Origin: Diospyros lotus
Taxonomy: Eukaryota > Streptophyta > Magnoliopsida > Ericales > Ebenaceae
Assembly (NCBI RefSeq): GCF_014633365.1
Contig: NC_068350.1
Span: forward strand, 33,471,119-33,535,118
Direction of reading: 5' to 3'
DNA: 64,000 nucleotides
The translations under genes were made by a program, and so were the position numbers. Positions 57,101 to 64,000 of the stretch are shown piece by piece. How positions within the stretch are numbered: the stretch's first letter is position 1; each line of letters starts with the position of its first letter. Below the pieces are notes generated by a model. The model did not search any database and had not been told where the DNA came from. It was given only the letters and a program-made list of their open reading frames with translations.

Positions 57101-60087
57101 TTATATCATTCTCATTTTAGCTTCACTAATATTTTGCATGTATTGGCACTTAAGTTAACTACACACCATTTTGAGTCGTATAACAAAGATGGTCTCTTAG
57201 CTATTTGATAAAATATTTCTTTTAACTTCAAAGGAATTTTACATTTGCATAAAATGTTGGATGCACTTCTCCACTTTAACCAACCTTCCTTGATTCTATT
57301 AGTAACATCCTCTCTAATATCCCTTTCTTTTTGGACAAGTGATCAAAGAAATCAAAATCTATCCTTTTTTGGGATAAATTGATTTCCAACTTTCATAATA
57401 ATATCATCCACATTTTATTTTTACTGAACTTACATTCTAATACTCAATTTTTGACCAACATGATTTAAAACCTTTAGATTTTAATGTATTTCTCAACAAT
57501 TCAAGTTTATTATACACGCTTTCTTTTGTCTCATCCATCAAGACAATATCATCTATAAATGGCATAAACCAAGGCAATTGTTCGACGTGATTTGTGAGTT
57601 CATCCATAACAAGAGCAAAGAGGTTAGTTCAATGCAGATTCTTGATTTAATACAATTATAATTCAGAAAACTTCAGTTATCTCCTCCACAAGTCATAACA
57701 CTCGTTTTGGCTACCTATTGACCTTATGAAGCAAACCAATGGACTGAATCTAAGGTCCAAAAGCTTTCCAACCTTTTTGTACAAAAATTTGTTTTTAAAA
57801 TCAAAGAATTGCCTGCCTAATTAGAAGTTCTTGTGATCCTTTAGATCATATGTTCCTGAGCAGTTAATGTAAGATGACAGGCTACACTTATCTAGTACAT
57901 TTTCAGCTAATGCTATTATATTTTGCTGCATCTTAAGTTTCTATGTTGCATGATACATTGTGCATACATGTATTGTTGTAATAAATTTATTTATATCACA
58001 AAAAGAATTTATTAAATCATTAGCAAGTAGTCAGTTACCCTGTTTGATTCTTTTTGGTTTAAACATGCATTTTTTCTTTTTTCCAGTTCATGATACCATC
58101 AGTTGCTTATGTTTAAAGCCAGTAATCAATATTGAAACTCTTATTTTTAAACTTCTGGACATTTTAACAGTAGAAGAAAAATTTCTTGTTTGAGAATGCG
58201 TACTTTTGATTCTATGTTCTTCAAATGTTTCTGATCATGTCCCCTGCAATCCAGAAATTTAGGTGATCAGTCTGAAATATGGAGGTAAAAGGTAACAAAA
58301 TATTACTGATACCTAATGGCACACCCTGATCTATGATTTGGTGTTAAGAGTAGAGGAGGCCAAGTAAGGGAATCTTCTATTCGTTATGAATTCTATTGGG
58401 GATTGTGTAATGCAATAACACACTGATTTGCTTGTGGGTTTAGCTTCTTAAAATTAAAATACTAGAAGTCTTTAATACTTGAACATATTTTCACTGGTAA
58501 ATTTAAATATAGATAACCATTCACATGGGGATTAATAATTGTCTTAAAGGAAAAAGTGGGAATATATCCAGATTGGTTTGCCAAACATCATTTGTGCAAG
58601 TTGGTCCCATCTCTCTCCCCCTTTCCTCATGCACACATTTTTTTACGGCAGTTTCATCTTATCGTGGGCATTTCTCTTTTTCTTATCCCCTGCCTCCCTT
58701 TTTTGGCTTAGAGTACCATGGGGGAAGGGGGTAAATTACCTATTCATGGCCTGCAGTTAGGTCAAACCGTTGAATTAATTTAACCTTTGAATTAGCAATT
58801 TTTCTGTTCTTGACACTGAGATCTAATTGTAGTAAACTTGCTCCAGAGTATGTGATGGTGCTAGTAAGATACCAATACCTTTATAGAATTTTCATTTACG
58901 ACCAGTCTTTGTGGGTGCATGTGTGTGTGTGTGTTTTTGGCCCATTCATAGTTTTATTCTGATCTTTATTGGATAATATATTAACTAAAGCTGCAAATCA
59001 CTTCTTATCTGCTACTTCCATGAAGTCATGAAACACCCCCCTGTTTAGCCGGTTTAGTCAGATGTCACAGACCCGTAAAAGCCATAATAACAGTAAAAGA
59101 GCAGTAAAAGAGAGTGCCGTGCAGGAAGTCACTTGTTGGCTAACATCCCGGTACACTTGTGTCACATTCCTAGGGTTAGCTAGGATGGTGATAGGAATTA
59201 GGAGAGAAATCAGAATTGTAGGAAGGGGGAAATCAGTAGAAAGAGGGAGAGATATTGAGAGAAAGGGAGGAGAAACGTAAGGGAGATTGGAGAGAAATCT
59301 TAGAGAGAAAATTAGAGTTTCATTTAATCAATTCAAGCATACATTTCTCTATATATTATGGCCTATTTATAGGCTATTCAACAGTAAATGAAATCTGAAA
59401 AATAGTGCTCATGTGCTCCTAACAACTCACAAAATACCTCCTACTAACTACTACAACCTTATTATAATAATACCCTTCTAACAACCTTTGAGTTGTGACA
59501 GCTTGGTCTTCAGTCGTTGTCACAGTCAAAGACTTAAATTCTTTTATCAATTGCTAGCAACAGGTAGGGATTCGGCGCAACTAGTAAAACAGATAGATCA
59601 CGTGGACTCAAGCCAGCAAACAAGACTTGTGTTAGGACTTGAGCCCCTATGCCTAAGAGGGGAAGAATTTGGCTGGTAGTAAGTTCAAACTCCTTGTGGG
59701 GTTTTGGTATTTAAAGGATTGCATGGAGTCATTTATCTCTGACATTTTCAAAACTGCTTTCAAATAACCAAAATGTGAAAAGTGGGAATTTGGAGTTCTG
59801 TCTTCTTCGGATTTGGTCATTGGTGCCTTTTTTATCTTCAAAATTGACGCCTCGTTGTTGCTTTCTCTAATTGAAGGGTGGGTTCATCATTTTTTTGCTG
59901 TGGATGTCAAATGCAGGAAGCGCCGTGCGGAGACTTTGTGACTCATTTTTTCTGCCATCTGTGTGCGGTTTGTCAAGAACACAGGGAGATCCGAGAACGG
60001 TCTGGCGGGTCGAGTCCCCCGGATCTAAGCCTGGCGGAAGTCACGGCTCCTCCTGTCCAGACAATGGAATCAGCTTCGGCTGAGTAA
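39012..60087 (+). CDS. PLAC8-family (PCR/FWL-like) membrane protein, three exons
   Basis: Joining 39012-39192, 40500-40726 and 59917-60087 gives a 192-aa frame without stops and with correct phases (1, then 0). The N-terminus [17 protein letters not shown] leads to the Cys-rich entry [15 protein letters not shown]. The core contains [15 protein letters not shown] and two likely membrane segments ([17 protein letters not shown] and [18 protein letters not shown]). It then has [11 protein letters not shown] and the hallmark [18 protein letters not shown]. An acidic/Pro-rich tail follows. PLAC8 proteins (plant cadmium resistance and fw2.2-like cell-number regulators) are small plasma-membrane proteins linked to metal transport or organ size. 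Which role applies here is unknown. The GTATGT donor and ATGCAG acceptor of intron 2 are good despite its ~19.2 kb length. Confidence 0.9.
39193..40499 (+). other. PLAC8 intron 1 (1307 bp)
   Basis: GT...TATCCTCAG intron. It is AT-rich with no recognised transposon or internal gene. Confidence 0.8.
40500..40726 (+). CDS. PLAC8 gene exon 2
   Basis: Acceptor TCCTCAG. The first two bases complete a Cys codon begun in exon 1. It carries the CPC motif and both predicted membrane segments and ends in frame after KYNLE, with donor GTATGT at 40727. Confidence 0.9.
40727..43579 (+). other. PLAC8 intron 2, transposon-poor first part
   Basis: Intron 2 spans 40727-59916. This first 2.9 kb contains no recognised element. 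The open frames at 41651-42221 match nothing I know. A CCCCCACCCC and CACACA patch is at about 42116-42156. Confidence 0.5.
43580..43915 (+). pseudogene. Copia reverse-transcriptase fragment (5' half)
   Basis: The translation [19 protein letters not shown], then [11 protein letters not shown] and [15 protein letters not shown], aligns with the copia RT blocks usually reading CKWV(Y/F)..K...DG..ER.KARLVA, Q.YG.DY..TF and (Q)LDVKNAFLHG. It continues in another frame to a QFGLQTC word near 43885-43910. It stops before the YVDD block at a (TA)n tract, and the rest of RT is at 54950. The gene was split by the later gypsy insertion. It is heavily mutated. Confidence 0.75.
43916..44456. other. Sequence between the copia fragment and the gypsy LTR
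   Basis: A (TA)n tract at about 43929-43952 is followed by purine-rich sequence. Open frames on both strands are not recognised. It may be part of the older copia or another small insertion. Confidence 0.35.
44457..44800 (+). repeat. 5' LTR of the chromovirus
   Basis: 344 bp, TGTCGTGTACTA...GGATTTGACA. It contains GTATAAAAACTCGG (TATA) at about 44600 and a C/T-rich leader. By eye it differs from the 3' LTR at about 19 positions, roughly 5-6 percent, mostly transitions. Confidence 0.85.
44803..44816 (+). other. Primer-binding site of the chromovirus
   Basis: TTGGTATCAGAGCA lies two bases after the LTR end, matching the initiator-Met primer site. Confidence 0.85.
44854..49506 (+). pseudogene. 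Chromovirus gag-pol polyprotein (inactivated)
   Basis: The start is ATGGCGGACAAC at 44854. Gag shows [24 protein letters not shown] and a zinc knuckle [14 protein letters not shown] (45949-45990). Protease has [12 protein letters not shown] (46173 on). RT has IDYR near 46950 and FFDDILIY at 47239-47262. RNase H starts with [16 protein letters not shown] (about 47668) and the largest open frame is 47514-48593. Integrase has [21 protein letters not shown] and MDFIEGL, but the second acidic block reads [10 protein letters not shown], with Asn where Asp is expected. DGQSERVN follows. The C-terminal part runs from PRFYGPYPI to [12 protein letters not shown], then a chromodomain with VLVQW, TWEYL and ILEDKN (stop about 49506). 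More than ten stops or frame changes inactivate it. Confidence 0.88.
49523..49629 (+). repeat. 3' LTR of the chromovirus, first part
   Basis: It starts TGTCGTGTACC after the polypurine tract and runs to the copia insertion. It ends in AGTGG, the duplicated target. Confidence 0.85.
49625..49629. repeat. TSD AGTGG, left of the inserted copia
   Basis: AGTGG recurs at 54517-54521, exactly flanking the copia LTRs. Confidence 0.9.
49630..49784 (-). repeat. 3' LTR of the copia element
   Basis: 155 bp, TGTGAG...CTAACA on the plus strand. It differs from the other LTR at about 12 substitutions plus two small indels. Confidence 0.9.
49785..49800 (-). other. Polypurine tract of the copia element
   Basis: The minus strand reads CAACTTGAGGGGAAG immediately before the 3' LTR. 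Confidence 0.8.
49792..53999 (-). pseudogene. Copia gag-pol polyprotein (inactivated)
   Basis: The start codon is at 53999 ([14 protein letters not shown]). Gag continues through [18 protein letters not shown]. An in-frame TAA at 53607-53609 separates it from the next segment, which ends with a zinc knuckle [14 protein letters not shown] near 53170-53215. Protease reads [13 protein letters not shown], with Asp where the usual DSG has Gly. Integrase shows [26 protein letters not shown] and [13 protein letters not shown] (from about 51310) includes [29 protein letters not shown] and an intact YVDDIVI near 50735. RNase H includes [18 protein letters not shown] and [15 protein letters not shown] and ends at 49792. 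Several stops and frameshifts prevent a full polyprotein. Confidence 0.88.
54000..54358 (-). other. Copia 5' leader and primer-binding site
   Basis: The region between the gag start and the 5' LTR. The minus strand begins with TGGTATTAGAGCCATCAG (initiator-Met-type primer site) right after the LTR. It is GC-rich and gives long plus-strand open frames (53925-54282) of Gly/Trp-rich content that are the reverse of the leader, not genes. Confidence 0.75.
54359..54516 (-). repeat. 5' LTR of the copia element
   Basis: 158 bp, pair of 49630-49784, ending at the right-hand AGTGG duplication. Confidence 0.9.
54517..54521. repeat. TSD AGTGG, right of the inserted copia
   Basis: Exact match to 49625-49629. 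Confidence 0.9.
54522..54759 (+). repeat. 3' LTR of the chromovirus, second part
   Basis: It continues the LTR from CAACCGTTTTTGATGCC to about GGGATTCG. The terminal ACA is not recognisable, so the end is approximate. It has an expanded (TC)n tract compared with the 5' LTR. Confidence 0.8.
54950..55755 (+). pseudogene. Copia RT 3' half and RNase H fragment
   Basis: It continues the element begun at 43580. [16 protein letters not shown] stands where YVDDI is usual (first catalytic Asp replaced by Ser). Then come [12 protein letters not shown], a degenerate DLSLEMDVG block, [11 protein letters not shown] and the RNase H end [20 protein letters not shown] with RFQHSQSM. These follow the order of copia RT-RNase H. 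Stops and shifts are frequent. Together with 43580-43915 it is one old plus-strand copia copy, opened by the chromovirus. Confidence 0.75.
55789..55922. repeat. 67-bp tandem duplication
   Basis: Units at 55789-55855 and 55856-55922, starting TGTCAACTTGCCAATTATGT, are nearly identical. They lie between the RNase H end and the presumed 3' LTR of the old copia. Confidence 0.85.
55958..56726 (+). other. Presumed 3' LTR start of the old copia, then anonymous intron
   Basis: ATGCTCCAAGTTGGGAT resembles a weakened polypurine tract. TGTTAATGGTGTATTC at 55958 may start the 3' LTR. Its end was not found. A GGGTAAATTACACTCAG word near 56033 is common in plant repeats. The rest holds no recognised gene. 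Confidence 0.4.
56727..57626 (-). pseudogene. RTE-type LINE 3' fragment (reverse transcriptase)
   Basis: The minus strand from 57626 reads [19 protein letters not shown], then [19 protein letters not shown] (catalytic Asp pair, about 57539-57560) and [13 protein letters not shown]. This matches the RT palm of plant RTE-clade LINEs (usually FADDIVL...E). The 3' end near 56727-56790 carries the CCCACTAAGTGGGGTCGGC-like word (here CACACTAAGTGGGGTTGAC) and a TTG-rich tail, as in those LINEs. The 5' part is missing and frames are broken. Confidence 0.75.
57627..59062. other. PLAC8 intron 2, anonymous part
   Basis: AT-rich. A (GT)n tract lies at about 58918-58935. No coding similarity recognised. 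The open frames at 57960-58760 look like chance. Confidence 0.45.
59063..59500 (-). repeat. Solo LTR, gypsy type
   Basis: 438 bp with TGTCAC...GTGACA ends. On the minus strand it has GCCTATAAATAGG followed by a TC-rich leader, an arrangement like the LTR at 1409-1715. There is no primer site or polypurine tract beside it. Flanking 5-mers (TCAGA, GCTTG) do not match. It lies about 420 bp before the exon 3 acceptor. Confidence 0.6.
59917..60087 (+). CDS. PLAC8 gene exon 3
   Basis: Acceptor CAAATGCAG, then [20 protein letters not shown], the C-terminal PLAC8 signature. It runs to a 25-30 residue Ser/Pro/Glu-rich tail and TAA at 60085-60087. It is in frame with exon 2 (phase 0). Confidence 0.92.
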   Translation, partial: EAPCGDFVTHFFCHLCAVCQEHREIRERSGGSSPPDLSLAEVTAPPVQTMESASAE

Positions 60088-60537
60088 TGCTATGCGCTCT
60101 CATCTCATGTATTTTACTCTCCACCTTGTGGCCATTTTTATACATAAATCTTCTGCTCATTCTGCCTATTGTATTGCCAAATTAACTCACAGACCCTTTG
60201 CTTAGTTCCGTTGTCAAAAGGATATTTTGTTCATAAACCGCGTTTGAGTTTGACTTTCTTTATAGTTTGTCTTTCATCATCTGAAGTTTTGATTTCCTTT
60301 TATTGTCGAGACATCTTCTTAATTAAATTTTGATACAAGTAACATTAATTTAAATGAAATTAAGCTAAAATTTACCCACATTTTCTTAATGTATCCATCT
60401 AATTACGAAAAATAAAATAAAAATAATAAAAGTTGGTTCTAGCGAGGGGAACCCATTTGGAACGGGTAGTGATGGTGGACGGGTGAAACGAATAACCATT
60501 GCTCGCTCGGTTGGCGGCGCTAGTCGAAGAGTTAGAT
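60088..60537 (+). other. PLAC8 3' UTR and downstream sequence
   Basis: The first few hundred bases are presumably 3' UTR. No clear poly(A) signal can be chosen among several AATAAA-like words. A GC-richer stretch (60430-60530) precedes the hairpin element. Confidence 0.4.
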
Positions 60538-60725
60538 TTAGCTGAGTGTGATTTTGTTCACCCCTTTAACGAGGGTGAACATAACTCCACTGTTTTGGGG
60601 GTTAAAAATAATAGAGGGGACTGTCAAAAATAATAGAGGGGCAGCCCCTCTGTTATTTTTAACCCCCAAAGCAGTGGCGTGTTCACCCTTGTTAAAGGGG
60701 CAAACAAAATCGCACTCGCTTTAGC
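60538..60725. mobile_element. Hairpin MITE (foldback), ~188 bp
   Basis: Two ~85 bp arms face each other with only a few mismatches. The left arm has GTGTGATTTTGTTCACCCCT, a TTTAAC(G/A)AGGGTGAACA word and GGGGGTTAAAAATAATAGAG. The right arm is the reverse complement, and about 15-20 bp lie between. A second partial AATAGAGGGG copy lies in the loop. It is non-coding and the family was not identified. Confidence 0.8.
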
Positions 60726-61175
60726 TTCTTTTCTCTCAACTCTGTGTCTCTGAAATAAACAGTGAAAGGCAGAAGATCATTTTTCAAGTCAATTTTCTGC
60801 TTTCTACAACTCACTTGGTCTTTAATGTCAAACATGACTGCGCCTCCTCCCTTGCATGGTTGAAGTTCATTTTTCATGGTCAAGGTGGTGGCATTAAATG
60901 CTTGTATTGCCTCAACCATCAAGAATAATTCTTCTAATTATCCTAAATCTCATGAGTGTTAGATGTAATTTTTTTTATTTTTTAAATATAGAAGAATAAT
61001 GTTACTTACACAAGAGGACACGAGAGGGTCACCTAAAACTCTCTGTTAATTTAAATATCAGAGAGAAAATTTTAGAAATGTTTAGAATCATTTTTCAATT
61101 GTTTTATAGGTCAATCAAACTCACCATCTGAGTTCAATTCTCTCTCAATTTTTTCATAGATCAAGGTCTTGTGAG
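60726..61175. other. Anonymous sequence
   Basis: No gene recognised. The minus-strand frame at 60692-60922 overlaps the hairpin arm and has no known similarity. Confidence 0.4.
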
Positions 61176-61879
61176 CAATGTTTTAAAAATTGAACTGGAT
61201 AACAAATCGATCTATTAATTGAGTCACAGGTTAATTGGTCCAATCGATTGAATTGAAATAGTCTGATTAGATGATATCATATATATATATATATATATGA
61301 ACACACACACAAAAAAGTCAACAGGGGTTCTTTTTTAAGAAGGCAAAGAAAGAAAAAAAAATAAAATATCACATAAAATCTCAACCCCAACTACACTTAC
61401 ATTACATAAAATCTCAACCCCAAGTAATTGTAAATTTCAAAAAAGAAAAGAAAAAAGAACCAGACTAACCTCTTGAATGAGAAGCACGAGTAGTGACAAG
61501 GTTCGACGACGAGAGGAGAAATATGGCAATAAGGTGCAACGGCGAGAGAAGGAGTGTGGTGAAATGCGACGGAGAGGTGCAGACGTGCAATAGCAATGAA
61601 ACAAAAAAGAAAAACATTCAGAGAAAATGTTGCGAAAGGCCAAAGCATCAAAACAAATGAGAAAAGTAAAGTGAACCCTAACTAGCCCAAGTACCAATCA
61701 AAGCAATTAAAAAATTGAGGCCAACCCAGTTCCCGATTCTGATCTGGTTCATCGGGTTATCCTGATTTTGATCGATTTAAATGAAGATCAACAATATACA
61801 TATAATTGGATCAAATGACAAACCAATTCCTAGTTTAATCAATCAAATCGGTTAATTCGGTTCAATTTTTAAAACATTG
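61176..61879. mobile_element. Probable non-autonomous TIR element
   Basis: The left end CAATGTTTTAAAAATTGAAC matches the right end on the opposite strand over 20 bases. The inverted similarity then continues in weaker GATTTG/AATTGGTTT-type words. The element is 704 bp. It has a (TA)n(CA)n tract at 61278-61311 and a GA-rich middle. No target duplication was recognised. Confidence 0.55.
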
Positions 61880-62309
61880 TTTAAGAGGATATAATTTTAC
61901 ATCATTAATAAAATGTAAATATAATTTAAAAACTAAATATAAAATTCAAGATAGACAGAACTTGACGTGGAAACTACATCCTCCTCGTTATAGCGTTGAT
62001 TAGATTGATTTGAGTATTAATTGATTATTGATCTCATTCCAATTGAGAGGAAACATATTGAGTCTCCAATGGGACATATTAAATTGGCATATTCCTGACC
62101 ATAAGAAACTATCATGAGAATTCAGCCAAAAGTAGTTGCTTAAAAGAGTTGAGAGAATTTGGTTACATAGCAAGAGGAAGACAATCTTAAGGTTCACGTA
62201 ATCTAGACTATTAGCTTTTAAAGCTGATTGGACACTTTAACAACCTAATCATAGTTGATGGATAGGCATTTATGGTCAAGCATGCATAGCTCAATGGGCA
62301 AAAAAGAGA

Positions 62310-63606
62310 GATTCTATTTATAAGTATTAAGTTTTGCTCTTGAAAATGACTGTAGGCAAAATATTAAATTTTATTATTTATAATCATATTTATTACTTTG
62401 TTTAATTATTTATATATCAAATATACCTTCCAAATAATTATCCCTCAAAAAACACATTCCACGTTCATTCAAGCTGTTCTTCTTCGTATCAAACATTGGT
62501 CTTCTTCTTATTCTTCTTTTTCGCGCATCAAACCCTGTTATTCTTCTTCTTCAGACCACTCTTATAGACCACCGTTGACCTCTCGCCATCACCCACTTTG
62601 CTTGCCTCGCCCACCCTCTTCATTAGAGTTCCCCAAAATCGCAAAAAATGCCCAGAGGTTCCCGAACCGCGACCCCTTACCCCCCAAACAACAAGATTCG
62701 AGGGGTATGGTGTTCCCTGAATCTCGCCCTTCACAGGTAAAGGGTTCCCCTAACTTACCTAATTTATTAGGTTGAGTTATTGGTATCAAAAATTAAAATT
62801 AACTCAAAAGAAAAATTAAAATTAAAATTAAAGTAATATTAATTCAAAAAAATAAATATAATATTAATCCAAAGATTTGGGACATGATGATTTGAAATAA
62901 TTTATATACAAAATATGTATATAGTTATAATATATATATAATACTATATAATAATATAATATACATATAATAGTATCCATAGGTTCGCATATAATTGCAT
63001 TCTCCCGAATTCATGGATTCGGGGTGCTTACCGAACCCTGAGGTTCGGGGTTCCCCGAACACCTAGAAGACTAGGGTTCGGGGGGTTAGGGGTTCCCCGA
63101 ACCCTGGGATTCGGGGTTTCAAGGCATTATATTTTTTATTTTTTAATTAATTTAATTTTTTTAATTCATCCTATGTAAATTATGTGATTGAATTAGTGAT
63201 AGATGTTATAAATTGTATTTTTTCTCGTCGACACAGGAATACTCGTTATCTTCTTTGTCAAACTCTGCATAAATATTTGTGGATAATAATCATCAATCGC
63301 TGATAGTAACTAGTAATTGGCCATGGCAAGGAGAACTGGGCTGAGCAATATTTGGTGTTGAATAATAGTGGTTGCATAATGCTTGGTGTTGTAATGGTTG
63401 TGCGATATCTAGTTGTGGGTGAGTAAAGTGGCTGTGGCGATGATGGTCGAGAAAGTGAGTGCACGCGCTTGAAAAGTAATGATGGGTGATTGATGGTCAA
63501 ATATTAAAATAAAGTGTAAATATGAATTTTTATCTCAGGGTATTTTAGGAATATTAAAAGTAGGTTATGAAGAGAAAAAAGTATGGTTACAAATAGAATT
63601 TCCCAC
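62310..63606. mobile_element. Probable Mutator-like element with GC-rich palindromic block
   Basis: The left end GAGATTCTATTTATAAGTAT and the right end on the other strand GGGAAATTCTATTTGTAACC are imperfect inverted repeats of the same general type as those at 35687 and 38648. Inside are a TTC-rich stretch with an open frame (62398-62775, unknown protein), AT-rich sequence and a GC-rich CCGAACCC/GGGTTCGGGG block. The boundaries are approximate. Confidence 0.4.
63008..63122. repeat. GC-rich palindromic words (TTCGGGG / CCCCGAA)
   Basis: Alternating GGTTCGGGGTTCCCCGAAC-type words in an otherwise AT-rich setting. The design is like the core at 37326-37606, but the words are GGTTCGGGG instead of GCTTTCGGGG. 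Confidence 0.7.
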
Positions 63607-63717
63607 TAAAAAATGGAGGAATGGGATGTTGAAAACTGTTAAAATTTAGGCCAAAAAAAAAATCATATCTATTTCTAATACAATAGAACTCAATATATAA
63701 GATTTTGAGAGTTAATA

Positions 63718-64000
63718 TGTAACGCCCCGCTTTCTCGAGCGCGTTATAACTTGAGATAATTTTGGGATAATAAACTTTTTTTCTTTCAAACTAATGCTAA
63801 ACCACATTGTTAATCCCACAACCGATTTATCCAGCCAAGGATGTAACCAAGAACCAAGCCAAGAAATCGAATCAAGCACACCAAGAACACAATACAAACA
63901 GTACACACGATATACGTGTTTAGATCCGAAAATGGATCCTAATCACGGCAGAGGTTTTCGCCTCTAGTCAAATCCACTAAATCAACGATTATAAATCAAT
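63718..64000. repeat. Start of an LTR running off the window
   Basis: TGTAACGCCCCGCTTTCTCG resembles the terminus of large plant Ty3/gypsy LTRs. The other end is outside the window, so strand and length are unknown. The open frame at 63712-63906 is probably chance. Confidence 0.45.

Noticed and set aside
59063..59500. Complete retrotransposon at the solo LTR
   Set aside because: No primer site, polypurine tract or second LTR was found next to it.

Overview
This is plant nuclear DNA, most likely from a eudicot with a repeat-rich genome. The evidence is a three-exon PLAC8-family gene with GT-AG introns, plant-type chromoviral Ty3/gypsy and Ty1/copia retrotransposons primed by initiator tRNA-Met, an RTE-type LINE, hAT and Mutator-like DNA transposons, and very AT-rich intergenic sequence. 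No tRNA, rRNA, CRISPR array, operon or prokaryotic signal was seen. Nearly all open frames outside the PLAC8 exons are transposon remnants or chance.

Layout. 1-2760: a chromovirus-type gypsy element (minus strand, gag plus 5' LTR) inserted into an older copia gag. 3208-3482: a probable TIR element. 4551-4664: a last exon encoding a short CxxC zinc-finger tail. 6914-18157: the most striking structure, two ~4 kb hAT transposons fused head-to-head into one giant inverted repeat. It has matching outer TIRs, near-matching 8-bp flanks and a ~630 bp spacer. Its right transposase copy is split by a 2.6 kb solo LTR. 21141-27400: a SIRE-like copia 5' LTR and gag, split by a 3.1 kb antisense solo-LTR-like insertion. 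27405-28685: a second antisense gypsy gag plus LTR. 29982-31100: a hAT-type element with a perfect 8-bp target duplication, carrying a second hAT-type element nested inside it. 35687-38648: a ~3 kb Mutator-like foldback element, AT-rich with a GC-rich palindromic core, ending about 360 bp upstream of the PLAC8 start codon.

39012-60087: the PLAC8 gene (192 aa, uninterrupted frame). Intron 1 is 1.3 kb. Intron 2 is about 19.2 kb and holds a transposon nest: a decayed copia (RT halves at 43580-43915 and 54950-55755), a Reina-like chromovirus between those halves (44457 to ~54760), and inside that element's 3' LTR a complete antisense copia (49630-54516, TSD AGTGG). A LINE fragment and a solo LTR lie further along the intron. 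60088-64000: a hairpin MITE, another TIR element, a second element with a GC-rich palindromic block, and the start of an LTR at the window edge.

The PLAC8 gene is the only gene that looks intact from start to stop. No cellular pathway can be assembled. What the window mainly records is layered transposition next to and inside one conserved gene.
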